Below are positions 49,608-58,815 of a stretch of DNA of 64,000 nucleotides, piece by piece. Source of the DNA: Stenotrophomonas aracearum (GTDB taxonomy: Bacteria; Pseudomonadota; Gammaproteobacteria; Xanthomonadales; Xanthomonadaceae); the NCBI RefSeq assembly GCF_031834615.1, contig NZ_CP115543.1, positions 1,251,001 to 1,315,000 of the forward strand, given 5' to 3'. Positions within the stretch are counted from its first letter, which is position 1. Every line of letters starts with the position of its first letter. The translations under genes and the position numbers were made by a program. The notes below the pieces were generated by a model. It did not search any database and was not told the origin of the DNA. It worked only from the letters and a program-made list of their open reading frames with translations.

Positions 49608-50681
49608 ATGAGCGCTCTCCCTCGTCCTGCCGCCCGCCGTTCGTCCCTCTCACCCCGTCACTGGGTATCTGAAGAGCTGTTCGACTTCTGGGCCGGTCGC
49701 GTGAATCCCCTCTGGACCCAGCGCCGTGCGCGGGCCCGGCTGGTGGCCCGCGATGCGGCCAGCGCCGATGCGGTCACCCTGGTGCTGCGCCCGAACCGGC
49801 ATTTCCGCGGCGTGGCGCCGGGCCAGCACATCACCCTGGGCGTGGAGGTGGACGGCCGCCGGCTGAGCCGCAGCTACAGCCCCACCGTGCTGGACGACGG
49901 CAGCCTGGCGATCACGGTCAAGGCCGTGGCCGGCGGCAAGGTCAGCCAGCATCTGGCGCAGCACGCACAGGTGGGCGAGGTATTCGAGCTGGGCGAGGCG
50001 TTCGGCGAGATGACCCTGCCCGCAGTTCCTTCCGCTCGCCTGCTGTTGCTGGCGGCCGGCAGCGGCATCACCCCGATGCGCGCGCTGCTGCGTCAGCTGG
50101 ACAGCGCAGGCATGCCGGTACAGGTCGACCTGGTGTACTGGGCGCAGCAGCGCGATGCCCTGTGCTTTGCCGAGGAGCTGGCCAGCATCGCGGCGCGCCA
50201 CCCTGGCTTCCAGGTGCATCTGGCGCTGACCCGCGACCCGGCCGCGCGTGCAGCGCGGGTCGGCGACTACGATTTCAGCGCGCTGGGCGATCTGTCCGGC
50301 GCGCACGTGATGGCCTGTGGCCCGGGTGGGTTCGTCGACGCCGCACAGGCCCGCCTGCACGGCCAGGTGGCCACGCTGCAGTCCGAGGCCTTTACCCCGC
50401 CTGTGCTGCCGGATGTGGAAACCGGCACGGTGCAGGTGGAGCTGCGCCGCAGCGGCCGCACCCTGGAACTGCCGCGCGGCACCTCGCTGCTGCAGGCGCT
50501 GGAAGCCGAAGGGCTGCGCCCGGCCAGTGGCTGCCGCATGGGCATCTGCAATACCTGCGTGTGCGGCAAGGCCAGTGGCGTGACCCGCCACACCCTGACC
50601 GGCGAATACGCGGCCGAACCGGCCACGCAAGTGAAGCTGTGCGTGAACAGCGCCAGCACCGACCTGATCCTGGAGCTCTGA
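49608..50681 (+). CDS. Ferredoxin reductase with C-terminal 2Fe-2S domain (desaturase electron donor)
   Basis: This 357-residue protein has FAD and NAD(P) binding domains (RLSRSYSPT, LLAAGSGITPMRALL, VMACGPGGFVD) and a plant-type ferredoxin domain with GCRMGICNTCVCG and a fourth cysteine in KLCVNSAS. It should pass electrons from NAD(P)H to the desaturase encoded next. The ATG at 49608 is preferred because an ATG at 49584 lies upstream of the proposed -10 hexamer. With that start, transcription would begin at or just before the start codon. The stop is two bases before the desaturase ATG. Confidence 0.88.
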   Translation: MSALPRPAARRSSLSPRHWVSEELFDFWAGRVNPLWTQRRARARLVARDAASADAVTLVLRPNRHFRGVAPGQHITLGVEVDGRRLSRSYSPTVLDDGSLAITVKAVAGGKVSQHLAQHAQVGEVFELGEAFGEMTLPAVPSARLLLLAAGSGITPMRALLRQLDSAGMPVQVDLVYWAQQRDALCFAEELASIAARHPGFQVHLALTRDPAARAARVGDYDFSALGDLSGAHVMACGPGGFVDAAQARLHGQVATLQSEAFTPPVLPDVETGTVQVELRRSGRTLELPRGTSLLQALEAEGLRPASGCRMGICNTCVCGKASGVTRHTLTGEYAAEPATQVKLCVNSASTDLILEL

Positions 50682-50683
50682 GC

Positions 50684-51805
50684 ATGCCTGCCGTGCAGAA
50701 CCGCGTGTTGTCCGCCGCCGAACTCGATGCATTCGGCTCTGAACTCGACGCCTTGCGCGCGCGCCACCTGGAAACGCTGGGTGCCGCCGACGCGCGCTAC
50801 ATCCGCCGCGTGGTGGCCGGCGTGCGCTGGACCGGCGTGGCCGGCCGTGCGCTGCTGTTCCTGGGTGCGTTCGTGCACAGCGTGCTGATTCCCGCGTGGA
50901 TCGCCGGCGTGGTGCTGTTGGCGCTGTCCAAGATCCTGGAAAACATGGAGCTGGCGCACAACGTCATCCATGGCCAATACGACTGGATGGGCGACCCGCA
51001 GCTGCAGGGCAGCACCTACGAATGGGACATCGTCGGCACCGCCGACAACTGGCGCAAGACCCACAACTTCCGCCACCACACCTACACCAACGTGCGCGGG
51101 CTCGACGACGACATCGGCTATGGCCTGCTGCGGATCTTCCCCGAACAGCGCTGGCGCCCGTTCTACCTGGCCCAGCCGGTGGTGGCGGTGGTGTTCGCGC
51201 TGCTGTTCGAATGGGGTATCGCCATACAGGATCTGCGCCTGGGCCGCTGGTTCGCCGGCAAGATCACCTTCCGCCAGCTGCTGGCGCAGGCGCGCCCGGT
51301 GGGCCGCAAGATGGGCACGCAGATGTTCAAGGACTACCTGCTGTTCCCGGCGCTGGCCGGCCCGTTCTTCCTGCCGGTGCTGCTGGGCAACGTGGTGGCC
51401 AACCTGATCCGCAACGTGTGGACCTACGTGGTGATCTTCTGCGGGCATTTCACCGCCGACGCGGAAACCTTCCCGAAGGAATGCGTGCGCGACGAGCGCC
51501 GTGGCCACTGGTACCTGCGCCAGCTGCGCGGTTCCTCGAATATTGCCGGGGGCAAGGTGATGAACCTGATGACCGGCAACCTCAGCCACCAGATCGAGCA
51601 TCACTTCTTCCCGGACGTGCCGGCCAACCGCTATGCGGCCATTGCCGTTGAAGTGCGCGAGATCTGCACGCGCTATGGCCAGCACTACAACACCGGGTCG
51701 CTGCCGAAGCAGTTCGGCCAGGTGGTCTGGCGCATCCTGCGCCACGCGTTCCCGAGCCGACCGGCACGGGTGCGTCCGCTGGTGGCGGCGGAGCAGGGGG
51801 CGTAA
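50684..51805 (+). CDS. Membrane fatty-acid desaturase
   Basis: This 373-residue integral-membrane di-iron desaturase introduces a double bond into an acyl chain (acyl-CoA or phospholipid-bound). All three histidine boxes are present: HNVIHGQ, HNFRHH with HTYTN following, and QIEHHFFPD. The four hydrophobic segments are arranged as expected. The ATG follows the reductase stop by two bases; a frame extending upstream lies inside the reductase gene. Together with the upstream repressor this is a complete regulated desaturation unit for adjusting membrane fluidity. Confidence 0.92.
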   Translation: MPAVQNRVLSAAELDAFGSELDALRARHLETLGAADARYIRRVVAGVRWTGVAGRALLFLGAFVHSVLIPAWIAGVVLLALSKILENMELAHNVIHGQYDWMGDPQLQGSTYEWDIVGTADNWRKTHNFRHHTYTNVRGLDDDIGYGLLRIFPEQRWRPFYLAQPVVAVVFALLFEWGIAIQDLRLGRWFAGKITFRQLLAQARPVGRKMGTQMFKDYLLFPALAGPFFLPVLLGNVVANLIRNVWTYVVIFCGHFTADAETFPKECVRDERRGHWYLRQLRGSSNIAGGKVMNLMTGNLSHQIEHHFFPDVPANRYAAIAVEVREICTRYGQHYNTGSLPKQFGQVVWRILRHAFPSRPARVRPLVAAEQGA

Positions 51806-51815
51806 CGCCCCCGCT

Positions 51816-52943
51816 TCAGTCGCTTTCGCCCATCCGGCCTTCGGCCAGCGGCATCCGCGAACCATCCAGCAGCCCGCGCGTCACCTTGCCGTCTTCAATG
51901 AACAGCAGCTCGCCGTTCTCGCCCTTCTTGATGCTGCTGTCGATGGCGATGATGCGCCCGTCGTGGAAGCTGCTGACGTGCGGCATCGAGGTGTGGCCGA
52001 CCACGATGCGCTTGAGTTCCAGCTGCTTGAGCAGCGCATCGACCTGGGCGGTGTCCATGCGGCCGTCGAAGTAGCCGCGGTACCAGATCGGGCTGGTCTT
52101 GCCGTCGAACAGGCGGGCGGTATCCGGTGCGGCTTTCACCTGATCCTTGGGCAGGCCGACCGAGGCCTGGTATAGCGTGTTGGTGGCCTCCAGGTTGCGC
52201 ACCAGGTCCAGGTTCTCCGGCGCGATGCCGCCGTGCAGGAACAGGGTGTCGCCGATCTGCAGCAGCACCGGGCGGGTGCGCAGCCACTGGCCGATCACCG
52301 AGTCGGCGCCGTACAGGGCCGGGTAGCTGCGGCCCAGCAGCTGTGCGCTCTTGAGGTACTTCGGGTTGACGTAGCGGAGGTCGTCGTAGAGCACCATGGT
52401 TTCGTGGTTGCCCAGTACGAAATGCACCGCACCGCCGGCAGCGGCTGCCTGCTGCTGCAGGCTGTACAGCAGCCAGAACGCTTCGGTCACCTGCGGGCCA
52501 CGGTCGAACACGTCGCCGGCCACCACCAGGGTGGCGTTGCCCAGCGACCAGCGGTCTTCATGGTCGATCACATGGTGGGCGCGCAGCAGTTTCACCAGCA
52601 GGCCGTACTGGCCGTGGATGTCCGACAGCGCGATGATGCGCGGCGTGGCCGGGTAGCGCGCGCGGGTGGCCTGCTTCGGCCCCATCACGGCCAGGGGGTG
52701 CGGATACCCGCATTCGGGCAGCACAACGGTGGTGTTGCCGCGCGTGGGCAGGTCGCGCTGGACCACATGGTCGTTGCAGACCCACTGCGCCTGGTGGCCC
52801 TTGGCGGTGGTGAACACATACGGGCCGTCGGCGTCCACGTGCTCTGCGGGAGCGGCGACCTCGCGTGCGACGCCCAGCAGCGGCATCAGCAGCAGGCCGG
52901 CCAGCAGCAGTCGCGCGGGGGTGGAACAGGAAGAGTGCGGCAT
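51816..52943 (-). CDS. Secreted Shewanella-like (PPP-type) metallophosphatase
   Basis: This 375-residue calcineurin-like phosphatase has a signal peptide (LLLAGLLLMPLLGVARE). The motifs are IIALSDIHGQYGLL, VAGDVFDRGPQVTEAFWLLY, FVLGNHETMVLYDD, FLHGGIAPENL and VVGHTSMPHV, the order found in bacterial Shewanella-like protein phosphatases. Metal-dependent removal of phosphate in the periplasm is expected, but the substrate is unknown. The ATG at 52943 is chosen because the signal peptide starts there. It converges on the desaturase gene. Confidence 0.88.
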   Translation of the reverse strand: MPHSSCSTPARLLLAGLLLMPLLGVAREVAAPAEHVDADGPYVFTTAKGHQAQWVCNDHVVQRDLPTRGNTTVVLPECGYPHPLAVMGPKQATRARYPATPRIIALSDIHGQYGLLVKLLRAHHVIDHEDRWSLGNATLVVAGDVFDRGPQVTEAFWLLYSLQQQAAAAGGAVHFVLGNHETMVLYDDLRYVNPKYLKSAQLLGRSYPALYGADSVIGQWLRTRPVLLQIGDTLFLHGGIAPENLDLVRNLEATNTLYQASVGLPKDQVKAAPDTARLFDGKTSPIWYRGYFDGRMDTAQVDALLKQLELKRIVVGHTSMPHVSSFHDGRIIAIDSSIKKGENGELLFIEDGKVTRGLLDGSRMPLAEGRMGESD

Positions 52944-52991
52944 TGGGGGCTTTCCAGCAGGGCGGGCGGCCAGCTGCCGCCTGCCCGATGC

Positions 52992-53016
52992 TACCCGCCG
53001 GTCGTGCCGGCGGGTA
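52992..53016. other. Perfect 10-bp hairpin between phosphatase and siderophore receptor genes
   Basis: The arms TACCCGCCGG and CCGGCGGGTA surround the loop TCGTG. No T-tract is present on either strand. It may be a degenerate REP unit or a weak terminator for the receptor operon. Confidence 0.5.
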
Positions 53017-53054
53017 TGCCCCATTGGTCAGCTTGCCATGCGCAATGCGGTCGA

Positions 53055-55292
53055 TCAGAAGTTCGCGCGCAGGTTGAACAGGACCCGCCGCGGCTCGCCC
53101 CAGTAGCCGGAATTGAAGAAGCCGACGTTGCGGTAGTAGACCTTGTCGAACACGTTGGTCACCGTGACGCCGACGCTCACGTTGTCGTTGATCCGGTAAC
53201 GCCCCATCAGGTCGAACAGCATGTAACCCCCCTGGGTCATCTTGCCGGTCGCCGTGATCGGTGCACCGGTGGCGGTGTAGCGGCCGGTGGGGATCGGCTG
53301 CAGCTGGTAAATCTCGCTCTGCACGGTGAACCCGCCGCCCACCATCCAGCGACCATGGCGCCAGGTGGTATTGAAGCGGGCCAGGTGCATCGGGCTGGTG
53401 CTGGCGAAACGGCTGCCGTCCGGGTTGGTGCTGTAGGCGTAGGTGTAGCCGCCGGTCACGCTCCAGTTGTCGGTGATCGAGCCGGACAGTTCGAACTCGG
53501 CGCCGTTGGTTTCGATGCCCTTGCTGGCGATGTACGGCACGCTGCCGTCGGGCAGGATGACGTCCGCACCGGCCGGGTCGCGCGTGGCCACGTTGTCCTG
53601 CTTCATATGGAAGCCGTTGAGTGAGCCGTACAGCCGGCCACCGAAGAACTCGCCCTTGAAGCCGTATTCGTAGTTGTCGCCGGTGACCGGGTCCAGCAGC
53701 TGGTTGTTGATGTCGCGCAGCGCGGTGGCCTGGAACACGTCCGAGTAGCTGGCAAACGCGGAGATGTTGGCGTTGATGTCGTAGATCGCGCCCAGGTAGG
53801 GCGTGGGCTCGTGCGCGGTGGTGCGTGCGCTGCGGCCGGTGAAGTTGCCGTTGACGTCGAAGTTGTCGGTGGTGGTTTTGTAGTCCGAGTAACGCGCGCC
53901 GGCGATCACCTTCAGGTCGTCCATCGGGTTCAGGCGAACGGCGGCGTAATAGCCGGTCTCGGTGGTGTTGACCGTGCTCGACGGGATGCCGTAGTTGACT
54001 GTGGTCGGTTTGCCGATGTTGCCGTCCCAGCTGAAGATGCTGGGGAAGGCGGCCACGTTGTACGGGCGCGCGGTGATGCTGGCGCGGATCGTGTCCAGGT
54101 CGCGGTCGTAGTGGTTGATGCCGGCCACCAGCTCATGCGAACGGCCGAACAGCTGGAACGGGCCGGAGGCATACAGGTCGAACGCGTCCTCGCGGGTTTC
54201 CGACACCGAGTAGGTGTCGGCAATGCGCAGCCCCAACCCGGTGACCGGGTCGGCCCAGTTGCCGGTGTTGGAGCCCGCCAGCAGCAGGCTGTCGGTGTCG
54301 GTGTTGCGGCGGTTGTAGGCCAGGCGACCGCTCCAGCCCGCGCCGAACTGCTGCTCCAGGGTGAGGAAGTAATTGGTGCTTTCGCGGTTCCACGCGTTCC
54401 AGCGCGCCGCTGCGCTGTACGAACGCGGCATCTTCGCCGTGCTGCCGTCGCGGAAGTACAGCGGCGACGCGCTCCACGCACCGCCGTCGGATTCGGTTTC
54501 CAGGTGGTCGATACCGGCGCGCAGGCGGGTGCTGTCGGTCAGGTCGGCTTCAACCACGCCATACAAGCTGGGCGAGGTGTCGTGCTGGAAGCGCACCCAG
54601 CTTTCCTTGTCGGTGTAGGCGCCAACGAAGCGGCCGCGCACGCGCCCGCCGGAGGTCAACGGGCCGGACACGTCCACTTCGGCGCGCCGGTAGTCCCAGG
54701 AGCCGGCGCTGAGGCTGGTGCTGGCCTGGAAGGTGTCGGTGGGGCGCTTGCGCACCATGTTGACCGTGGCCGACGGGTTGCCCGAGCCGGTGACCAGGCC
54801 GCTGGCGCCGCGCACGATCTCGATGCGTTCGTAGATGGAGGTGTCGCTGAGGATCGAGTTGCCGCCGGCGCCGGTGGTGTAGTTGGTCGGCACGCCGTCG
54901 AACATGAAGTTGTTGATCGCAAAGCCGCGCGCGGTGAACAGGGTGCGGTTGCTGTCGTAGGACTGCACGGTCACGCCGGGGGTCTGCTGCAGCACCTCGG
55001 CAATGGTGATGAGGTTGAAGTCTTCGATGCGCTGGCGGGTGAACACGGTCAGCGACTGCGGGGTTTCGCGCAGGGTCAGCGGCAGCTTGGTCGCGGTGTT
55101 GGTGCCATACACCTGGTAGCCCTCGGTGCGCTGGGTCACCATCACCTTGTCCAGCTCTGTGGTACGCGGGGTGTCGCCCTCCGGCGTGGCAGGGGCCTGC
55201 GCGAATGCCTGCGGTGAGGCAGCGGCGGCCAGCGCCAGGCACAGCGCAAGCGTGTTCCGGCGCGGAGCGCCAGCGGTGGGGGAACGGGACAT
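53055..55292 (-). CDS. TonB-dependent siderophore receptor
   Basis: This 745-residue outer-membrane receptor resembles FpvA/FhuE-type ferric siderophore receptors. It has a signal peptide (LALCLALAAAASPQAFA) and a TonB-box region DKVMVTQRTEG. The plug has LRETPQSLTVFTRQRIED, IAEVLQQTPGVTV and RIEIVRGASGLVTGSGNPS, and the barrel ends with WGEPRRVLFNLRANF. The ATG at 55292 starts the signal peptide. It is the last gene of an operon with DUF3649, PepSY and DUF3325 genes that follows a Fur-like box, so it is probably induced by iron limitation. The cognate siderophore is not evident. Confidence 0.93.
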   Translation of the reverse strand: MSRSPTAGAPRRNTLALCLALAAAASPQAFAQAPATPEGDTPRTTELDKVMVTQRTEGYQVYGTNTATKLPLTLRETPQSLTVFTRQRIEDFNLITIAEVLQQTPGVTVQSYDSNRTLFTARGFAINNFMFDGVPTNYTTGAGGNSILSDTSIYERIEIVRGASGLVTGSGNPSATVNMVRKRPTDTFQASTSLSAGSWDYRRAEVDVSGPLTSGGRVRGRFVGAYTDKESWVRFQHDTSPSLYGVVEADLTDSTRLRAGIDHLETESDGGAWSASPLYFRDGSTAKMPRSYSAAARWNAWNRESTNYFLTLEQQFGAGWSGRLAYNRRNTDTDSLLLAGSNTGNWADPVTGLGLRIADTYSVSETREDAFDLYASGPFQLFGRSHELVAGINHYDRDLDTIRASITARPYNVAAFPSIFSWDGNIGKPTTVNYGIPSSTVNTTETGYYAAVRLNPMDDLKVIAGARYSDYKTTTDNFDVNGNFTGRSARTTAHEPTPYLGAIYDINANISAFASYSDVFQATALRDINNQLLDPVTGDNYEYGFKGEFFGGRLYGSLNGFHMKQDNVATRDPAGADVILPDGSVPYIASKGIETNGAEFELSGSITDNWSVTGGYTYAYSTNPDGSRFASTSPMHLARFNTTWRHGRWMVGGGFTVQSEIYQLQPIPTGRYTATGAPITATGKMTQGGYMLFDLMGRYRINDNVSVGVTVTNVFDKVYYRNVGFFNSGYWGEPRRVLFNLRANF

Positions 55293-55315
55293 GGGGACCT
55301 CGGTGGGAGCGGATA

Positions 55316-55621
55316 TCAGGGTTTGGAAGGGGCGCGTGGCGTGGGTCGCGCCTTGGGCGCGGTCCGGTAGCTGAGCCAGAGCAGGGGCAGGGCGGCGCCG
55401 ATCGCGAAAATGCCGCAGCCGGCAATCACGCCATAGGCCACGCCCCAACCGACGATGCAGCAGGCGACAGCGGCCAGCAGCGCGGCCCAGCCGCCCAGGC
55501 GGAACAACCGGCGGAGCCGCGCGACGGGCAGGGCGCCGAACACATCGCGATGATGGCGGTCCATCGCCAGCGACAGGCAGGCGAAACCCACCAGTGCCAG
55601 CAGCAGGGCGAGCACGGTCAT
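55316..55621 (-). CDS. DUF3325 small membrane protein
   Basis: This 101-residue protein has three hydrophobic segments and the start MTVLALLLALVGFACLSLAM, typical of DUF3325, a family regularly encoded with PepSY proteins and siderophore receptors. Its function is unknown. The ATG overlaps the PepSY gene stop by four bases, and the receptor gene starts 23 bases after its own stop. The basic C-terminus is TAPKARPTPRAPSKP. Confidence 0.85.
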   Translation of the reverse strand: MTVLALLLALVGFACLSLAMDRHHRDVFGALPVARLRRLFRLGGWAALLAAVACCIVGWGVAYGVIAGCGIFAIGAALPLLWLSYRTAPKARPTPRAPSKP

Positions 55622-57195
55622 GCGCTGGGCTCCGCTGCCACGGCCGTAGTCGCGCGCGGAACGCGCACGCGGCGCTGCGCCGGAACGTGGCGATGCACGC
55701 GGCGCGCGGTCCAGAGCAGGCCCGCGCCGATCAGCAGCAGGCCCACGTCGAGCCCACCCTTGGCCAAATCCCCTGCGGCGAATGCGCCGAACAGCCCGCC
55801 GTGCCAGGCCACCATGTTGAACGCCGGCAACAGCAGGGCCAGTACACCGGCGGCGGCCAGCTGTTCGACCCAGGCGCGGCGCGGCTGGCGCAGCGTGGCG
55901 TGTACCAGACACAGTGCCCAGGCGGCGAAGAACACGCTGATTTCAGTTTTGGAGCGCTGCTCGAGCGCTGCCGGCAGCAACCGGTTGCCCCACAGGAACG
56001 CCAGCATCGCCACCGGCAGGCCGGCTACGAACGTGATGTTCATGCGTTCGACGAAGCGAAACGCGCGCGGCGGCCGGGTCGGGTCGGGCAGCTGCTCGCG
56101 GCGCTTCACCGTCCACAGCACCAGCCCGCTGGCCACCATCAAGGTGCCGGCCACGCCAGAGAGGAAGAACAGCCAGCGCATCGCCGTGGGCGCAAAGCGT
56201 CCGGCATGCAGTCCGATCATGCCGTCGCGGGTGTACACCGTGGCCGAGCGCTGCGGTGCTTCGTCCATCAGCATGCCTTGGGCATCGAAGCGCAGCGGTT
56301 CGCCGCTGTCGGCGATGCGGTCGCCGCTGTCGCGGCGCAGGGTGATGCGCATGGCGGCATCGCCGGGCTGCTCGACCACCACCGAAGCGGCATGGCCGTC
56401 GCCCCATTGGCGCGCGGCGACCGGAAGCAGGCCCGCCAATGCCGGCGGCGTCACCGTTACACCACTGGGTTCGACCTTCGCATCGCGTGGGAACAACTCT
56501 GCGAAAAACGCGTCGCGCCCGCCGAAGTTGGCGTCCACGGCCCAGGGCATGTACACCGTCATCAGGGTGATCAGGCCGGTGTAGGTGATCATCAGGTGGA
56601 ACGGCAGCGACAGCACCGCCAACGCGTTGTGCCCGTCCAGCCAGCTGCGCTGGCCCTTGCCGCGGCGCAGGGTGAAGAAGTCGGCGAAGATCTTCTTGTG
56701 CGTGATCACGCCGCTGACGATGGCCACCAGCATGAACATGGTGCAGAAGCACACGAACCAGCGCGCCCAGATCACCGGCACGTAATGCAGGTCGAAATGC
56801 AGCCGGTAGAAGAAGTCGCCACCGCGGGTCTCGCGCGCCTGCACCGGCTGGCCGCTGGCGTCGAGCGTGGCCTGCCACGGATTGGGCTGGCCGCGCTTCG
56901 GCTCCGGCGCGTCCTTGGGTTGCCAGCGCACGCTGGTGGCATTGCTGCGGCTGCCAGGCAGTTCGATCTGCCAGCGGTTGGCGTCCGGTGCGGTGCGCGC
57001 CAGGAACGCCTGGGCCTGGTCGAGGGCGACCTCGGCGCTGGCCGGCAGGGTCAGTTCCGGCTGCATCCAGCGGGTCAGTTCCACCCGCCAATAGCTGGCG
57101 GTGCCGGCGATGAAAATCAGGTACAGCACCCAGCCCACGACCAGCCCGGACCAGGTATGCAGCACCGCCTGCGACTGCCGGAACCCCTGGCTCAT
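55618..57195 (-). CDS. PepSY-associated membrane protein (iron-uptake type, PiuB-like)
   Basis: This 525-residue protein has four or more membrane segments and two periplasmic PepSY-like regions. It begins MSQGFRQSQAVLHTWSGLVV and carries FFYRLHFDLHYVPVIWARW, VSGVITHKKIFADFFTLR and WLDGHNALAVLSLPFHL. The conserved His residues in these segments suggest heme binding, and members are thought to reduce iron in ferric siderophores at the inner membrane. This role is from the family, not shown here. Its start overlaps the DUF3649 stop (ATGA), and its stop overlaps the DUF3325 start. Confidence 0.9.
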   Translation of the reverse strand: MSQGFRQSQAVLHTWSGLVVGWVLYLIFIAGTASYWRVELTRWMQPELTLPASAEVALDQAQAFLARTAPDANRWQIELPGSRSNATSVRWQPKDAPEPKRGQPNPWQATLDASGQPVQARETRGGDFFYRLHFDLHYVPVIWARWFVCFCTMFMLVAIVSGVITHKKIFADFFTLRRGKGQRSWLDGHNALAVLSLPFHLMITYTGLITLMTVYMPWAVDANFGGRDAFFAELFPRDAKVEPSGVTVTPPALAGLLPVAARQWGDGHAASVVVEQPGDAAMRITLRRDSGDRIADSGEPLRFDAQGMLMDEAPQRSATVYTRDGMIGLHAGRFAPTAMRWLFFLSGVAGTLMVASGLVLWTVKRREQLPDPTRPPRAFRFVERMNITFVAGLPVAMLAFLWGNRLLPAALEQRSKTEISVFFAAWALCLVHATLRQPRRAWVEQLAAAGVLALLLPAFNMVAWHGGLFGAFAAGDLAKGGLDVGLLLIGAGLLWTARRVHRHVPAQRRVRVPRATTAVAAEPSA

Positions 57196-57545
57196 GCCGC
57201 GCCCCCGGCCAGCAGCAGCGACAGCCCGCCGCCGAGTGCGGCCACCACGGCCAGCCCCACGGCAGCGCGCACGCTGCTGCGCGCGGCGTAAGCCCAGATC
57301 GCGGCCAGCGTGTAGATCACGAACGAGGCCATGGTCGCGGCCAGCGCGGTGTCGGCCAGGCTGCCGGGCAGCAGCCGGGCCAGTGCCGAGGCCCAGGTCG
57401 CGGCGACCGCGTAGCCGCCGAGCAGGGCCAGCAGTCCGCGCGCCCAGAGCACGCCATTGCCACCGCCCTTGCGGGTAGCGCTGCGGCGGGGAGGAGAAGC
57501 GGCGGGCGCGGTGTGCGGCGGGGCAGGCGGCAGCGGGAGGGACAT
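57192..57545 (-). CDS. DUF3649 small membrane protein
   Basis: This 117-residue protein has a Pro/Ala-rich N-terminus followed by three hydrophobic segments. It fits DUF3649, usually the first gene of operons with PepSY, DUF3325 and a TonB receptor. The ATG at 57545 is the first start after the Fur-like box; an upstream ATG would place that box inside the coding region. Its ribosome-binding site is weak. The function is unknown. Confidence 0.8.
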   Translation of the reverse strand: MSLPLPPAPPHTAPAASPPRRSATRKGGGNGVLWARGLLALLGGYAVAATWASALARLLPGSLADTALAATMASFVIYTLAAIWAYAARSSVRAAVGLAVVAALGGGLSLLLAGGAA

Positions 57546-57570
57546 CGCGGGAATCGGCAGGACGACAGGT

Positions 57571-57588
57571 AATTGAGAATCAATATTA
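57571..57588 (-). promoter_or_regulatory. Fur-like box of the siderophore uptake operon
   Basis: AATTGAGAATCAATATTA, read on the minus strand as TAATATTGATTCTCAATT, resembles the 19-base Fur consensus with the common TGATTCTCA core. It lies about 25-45 bases before the DUF3649 start. Confidence 0.7.
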
Positions 57589-57762
57589 TTTGACCGGGGC
57601 GGCCCTGTCGAATCACCCGATGGAGGGATGTATGCGGCCAGCCCTTGTGCTGCGGGGGTTCCGGGCGCGCATCGGGGTGCCGGCTGCAATGTTATAAACA
57701 GCGTAATAGTCTCCTTCGCGCCGCCCGCAGTAGGCTCTTGCCATTGCACAGGAGCTGTTCCG

Positions 57763-58758
57763 ATGGGCCACGACCACGATCACCTGCCAAGCGAGATCCG
57801 CCACGAGAAACCCCTGTGGTGGGCGCTGGGACTCACCACCACGTTCCTCGTGGTCGAGGTCGTGGGCGCGTTCTGGACCAACAGCCTGGCGCTGCTGTCC
57901 GACGCGGCGCACATGGCTACCGATACGCTGGCGCTGATGATCGCGCTGGTGGCGGTGCGGCTGAGCCGGCGCCCGCCAGACGCGCGCCGCACCTACGGCT
58001 ACGCGCGGCTGGAAGCGCTGGGTGCGATGATCAACGGCGGCATGCTGTTCGTGGTGGCCGCCTACATCCTGTGGGAAGCGGTGGCGCGGTTCCGCGAGCC
58101 GCAGGAGATCGCCTCCACCGGCATGCTGGTGATCGCCGCGTTCGGACTGCTGATCAACCTGATCTCGATGCGCCTGCTGCGCGCCGGCAGCGGTGAGAGC
58201 CTCAACGTGAAGGGCGCATACCTGGAAGTGTGGGCCGACATGCTCGGCTCGGTGGCGGTGATCATCGGTGCGCTGCTGATCCGCTGGACCGGCTGGAAGC
58301 CGATCGACCCGATCCTGGCGGTGCTGATCGGCCTGTGGGTGCTGCCGCGCACCTGGGTGTTGATGCGCGAGGCGATCAACGTGCTGTTGGAAGGCGTGCC
58401 CAAGGGCATCCAGGTCGACGCCGTGCGCACGCGGCTGTGTGCGCACGAGGGCGTGCTGGACGTGCACGACCTGCACGTGTGGGCACTCGCCTCCAGTACC
58501 CCGGCGTTGACCGCGCACGTGGTGATGGGCGAAGGCGTGGATGCCGACGCGCTGCGCCGCCGGCTGGGCAGCGCATTGCACGAGGACTTCGGGATCGACC
58601 ACGTGACCCTGCAGATCGAAGCGGACCATTGCGGCGATGACTGCGGCGACGGCACGCCGGCGGGCAAGGCCGGGCATGCCGGACACGACCACGGTCATGA
58701 TCACGATCACGACCATGGCGCCGACGCGCAGGGCCACCACGGTCATCCGCACGCCTGA
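57763..58758 (+). CDS. CDF-family divalent metal exporter (CzcD/ZitB-like)
   Basis: This 331-residue cation diffusion facilitator exports Zn2+, Co2+ or Cd2+ in exchange for protons. Six membrane helices carry the metal-site residues: HMATD in the LLSDAAHMATDTLAL segment and VWADMLGS. The C-terminal cytoplasmic domain has DVHDLHVWAL. Both ends are His-rich (MGHDHDH and a C-terminal HDHGHDHDHDHG tail). An AGGAG ribosome-binding site lies eight bases before the ATG. It is divergent from the iron uptake operon. An AATGTTATA stretch at 57688-57696 resembles a Zur half site, but this is weak. Confidence 0.92.
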   Translation: MGHDHDHLPSEIRHEKPLWWALGLTTTFLVVEVVGAFWTNSLALLSDAAHMATDTLALMIALVAVRLSRRPPDARRTYGYARLEALGAMINGGMLFVVAAYILWEAVARFREPQEIASTGMLVIAAFGLLINLISMRLLRAGSGESLNVKGAYLEVWADMLGSVAVIIGALLIRWTGWKPIDPILAVLIGLWVLPRTWVLMREAINVLLEGVPKGIQVDAVRTRLCAHEGVLDVHDLHVWALASSTPALTAHVVMGEGVDADALRRRLGSALHEDFGIDHVTLQIEADHCGDDCGDGTPAGKAGHAGHDHGHDHDHDHGADAQGHHGHPHA

Positions 58759-58815
58759 GCGGGGGAACGCCGCTACAATGGCAGCCTGCCTTGCCACCCC
58801 CTCGGAGAAACCGCA

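Noticed and set aside
57688..57709. Zur binding site upstream of the CDF exporter
   Set aside because: Only one half (AATGTTATA) matches; the other arm is poor and the evidence is too weak for a feature.
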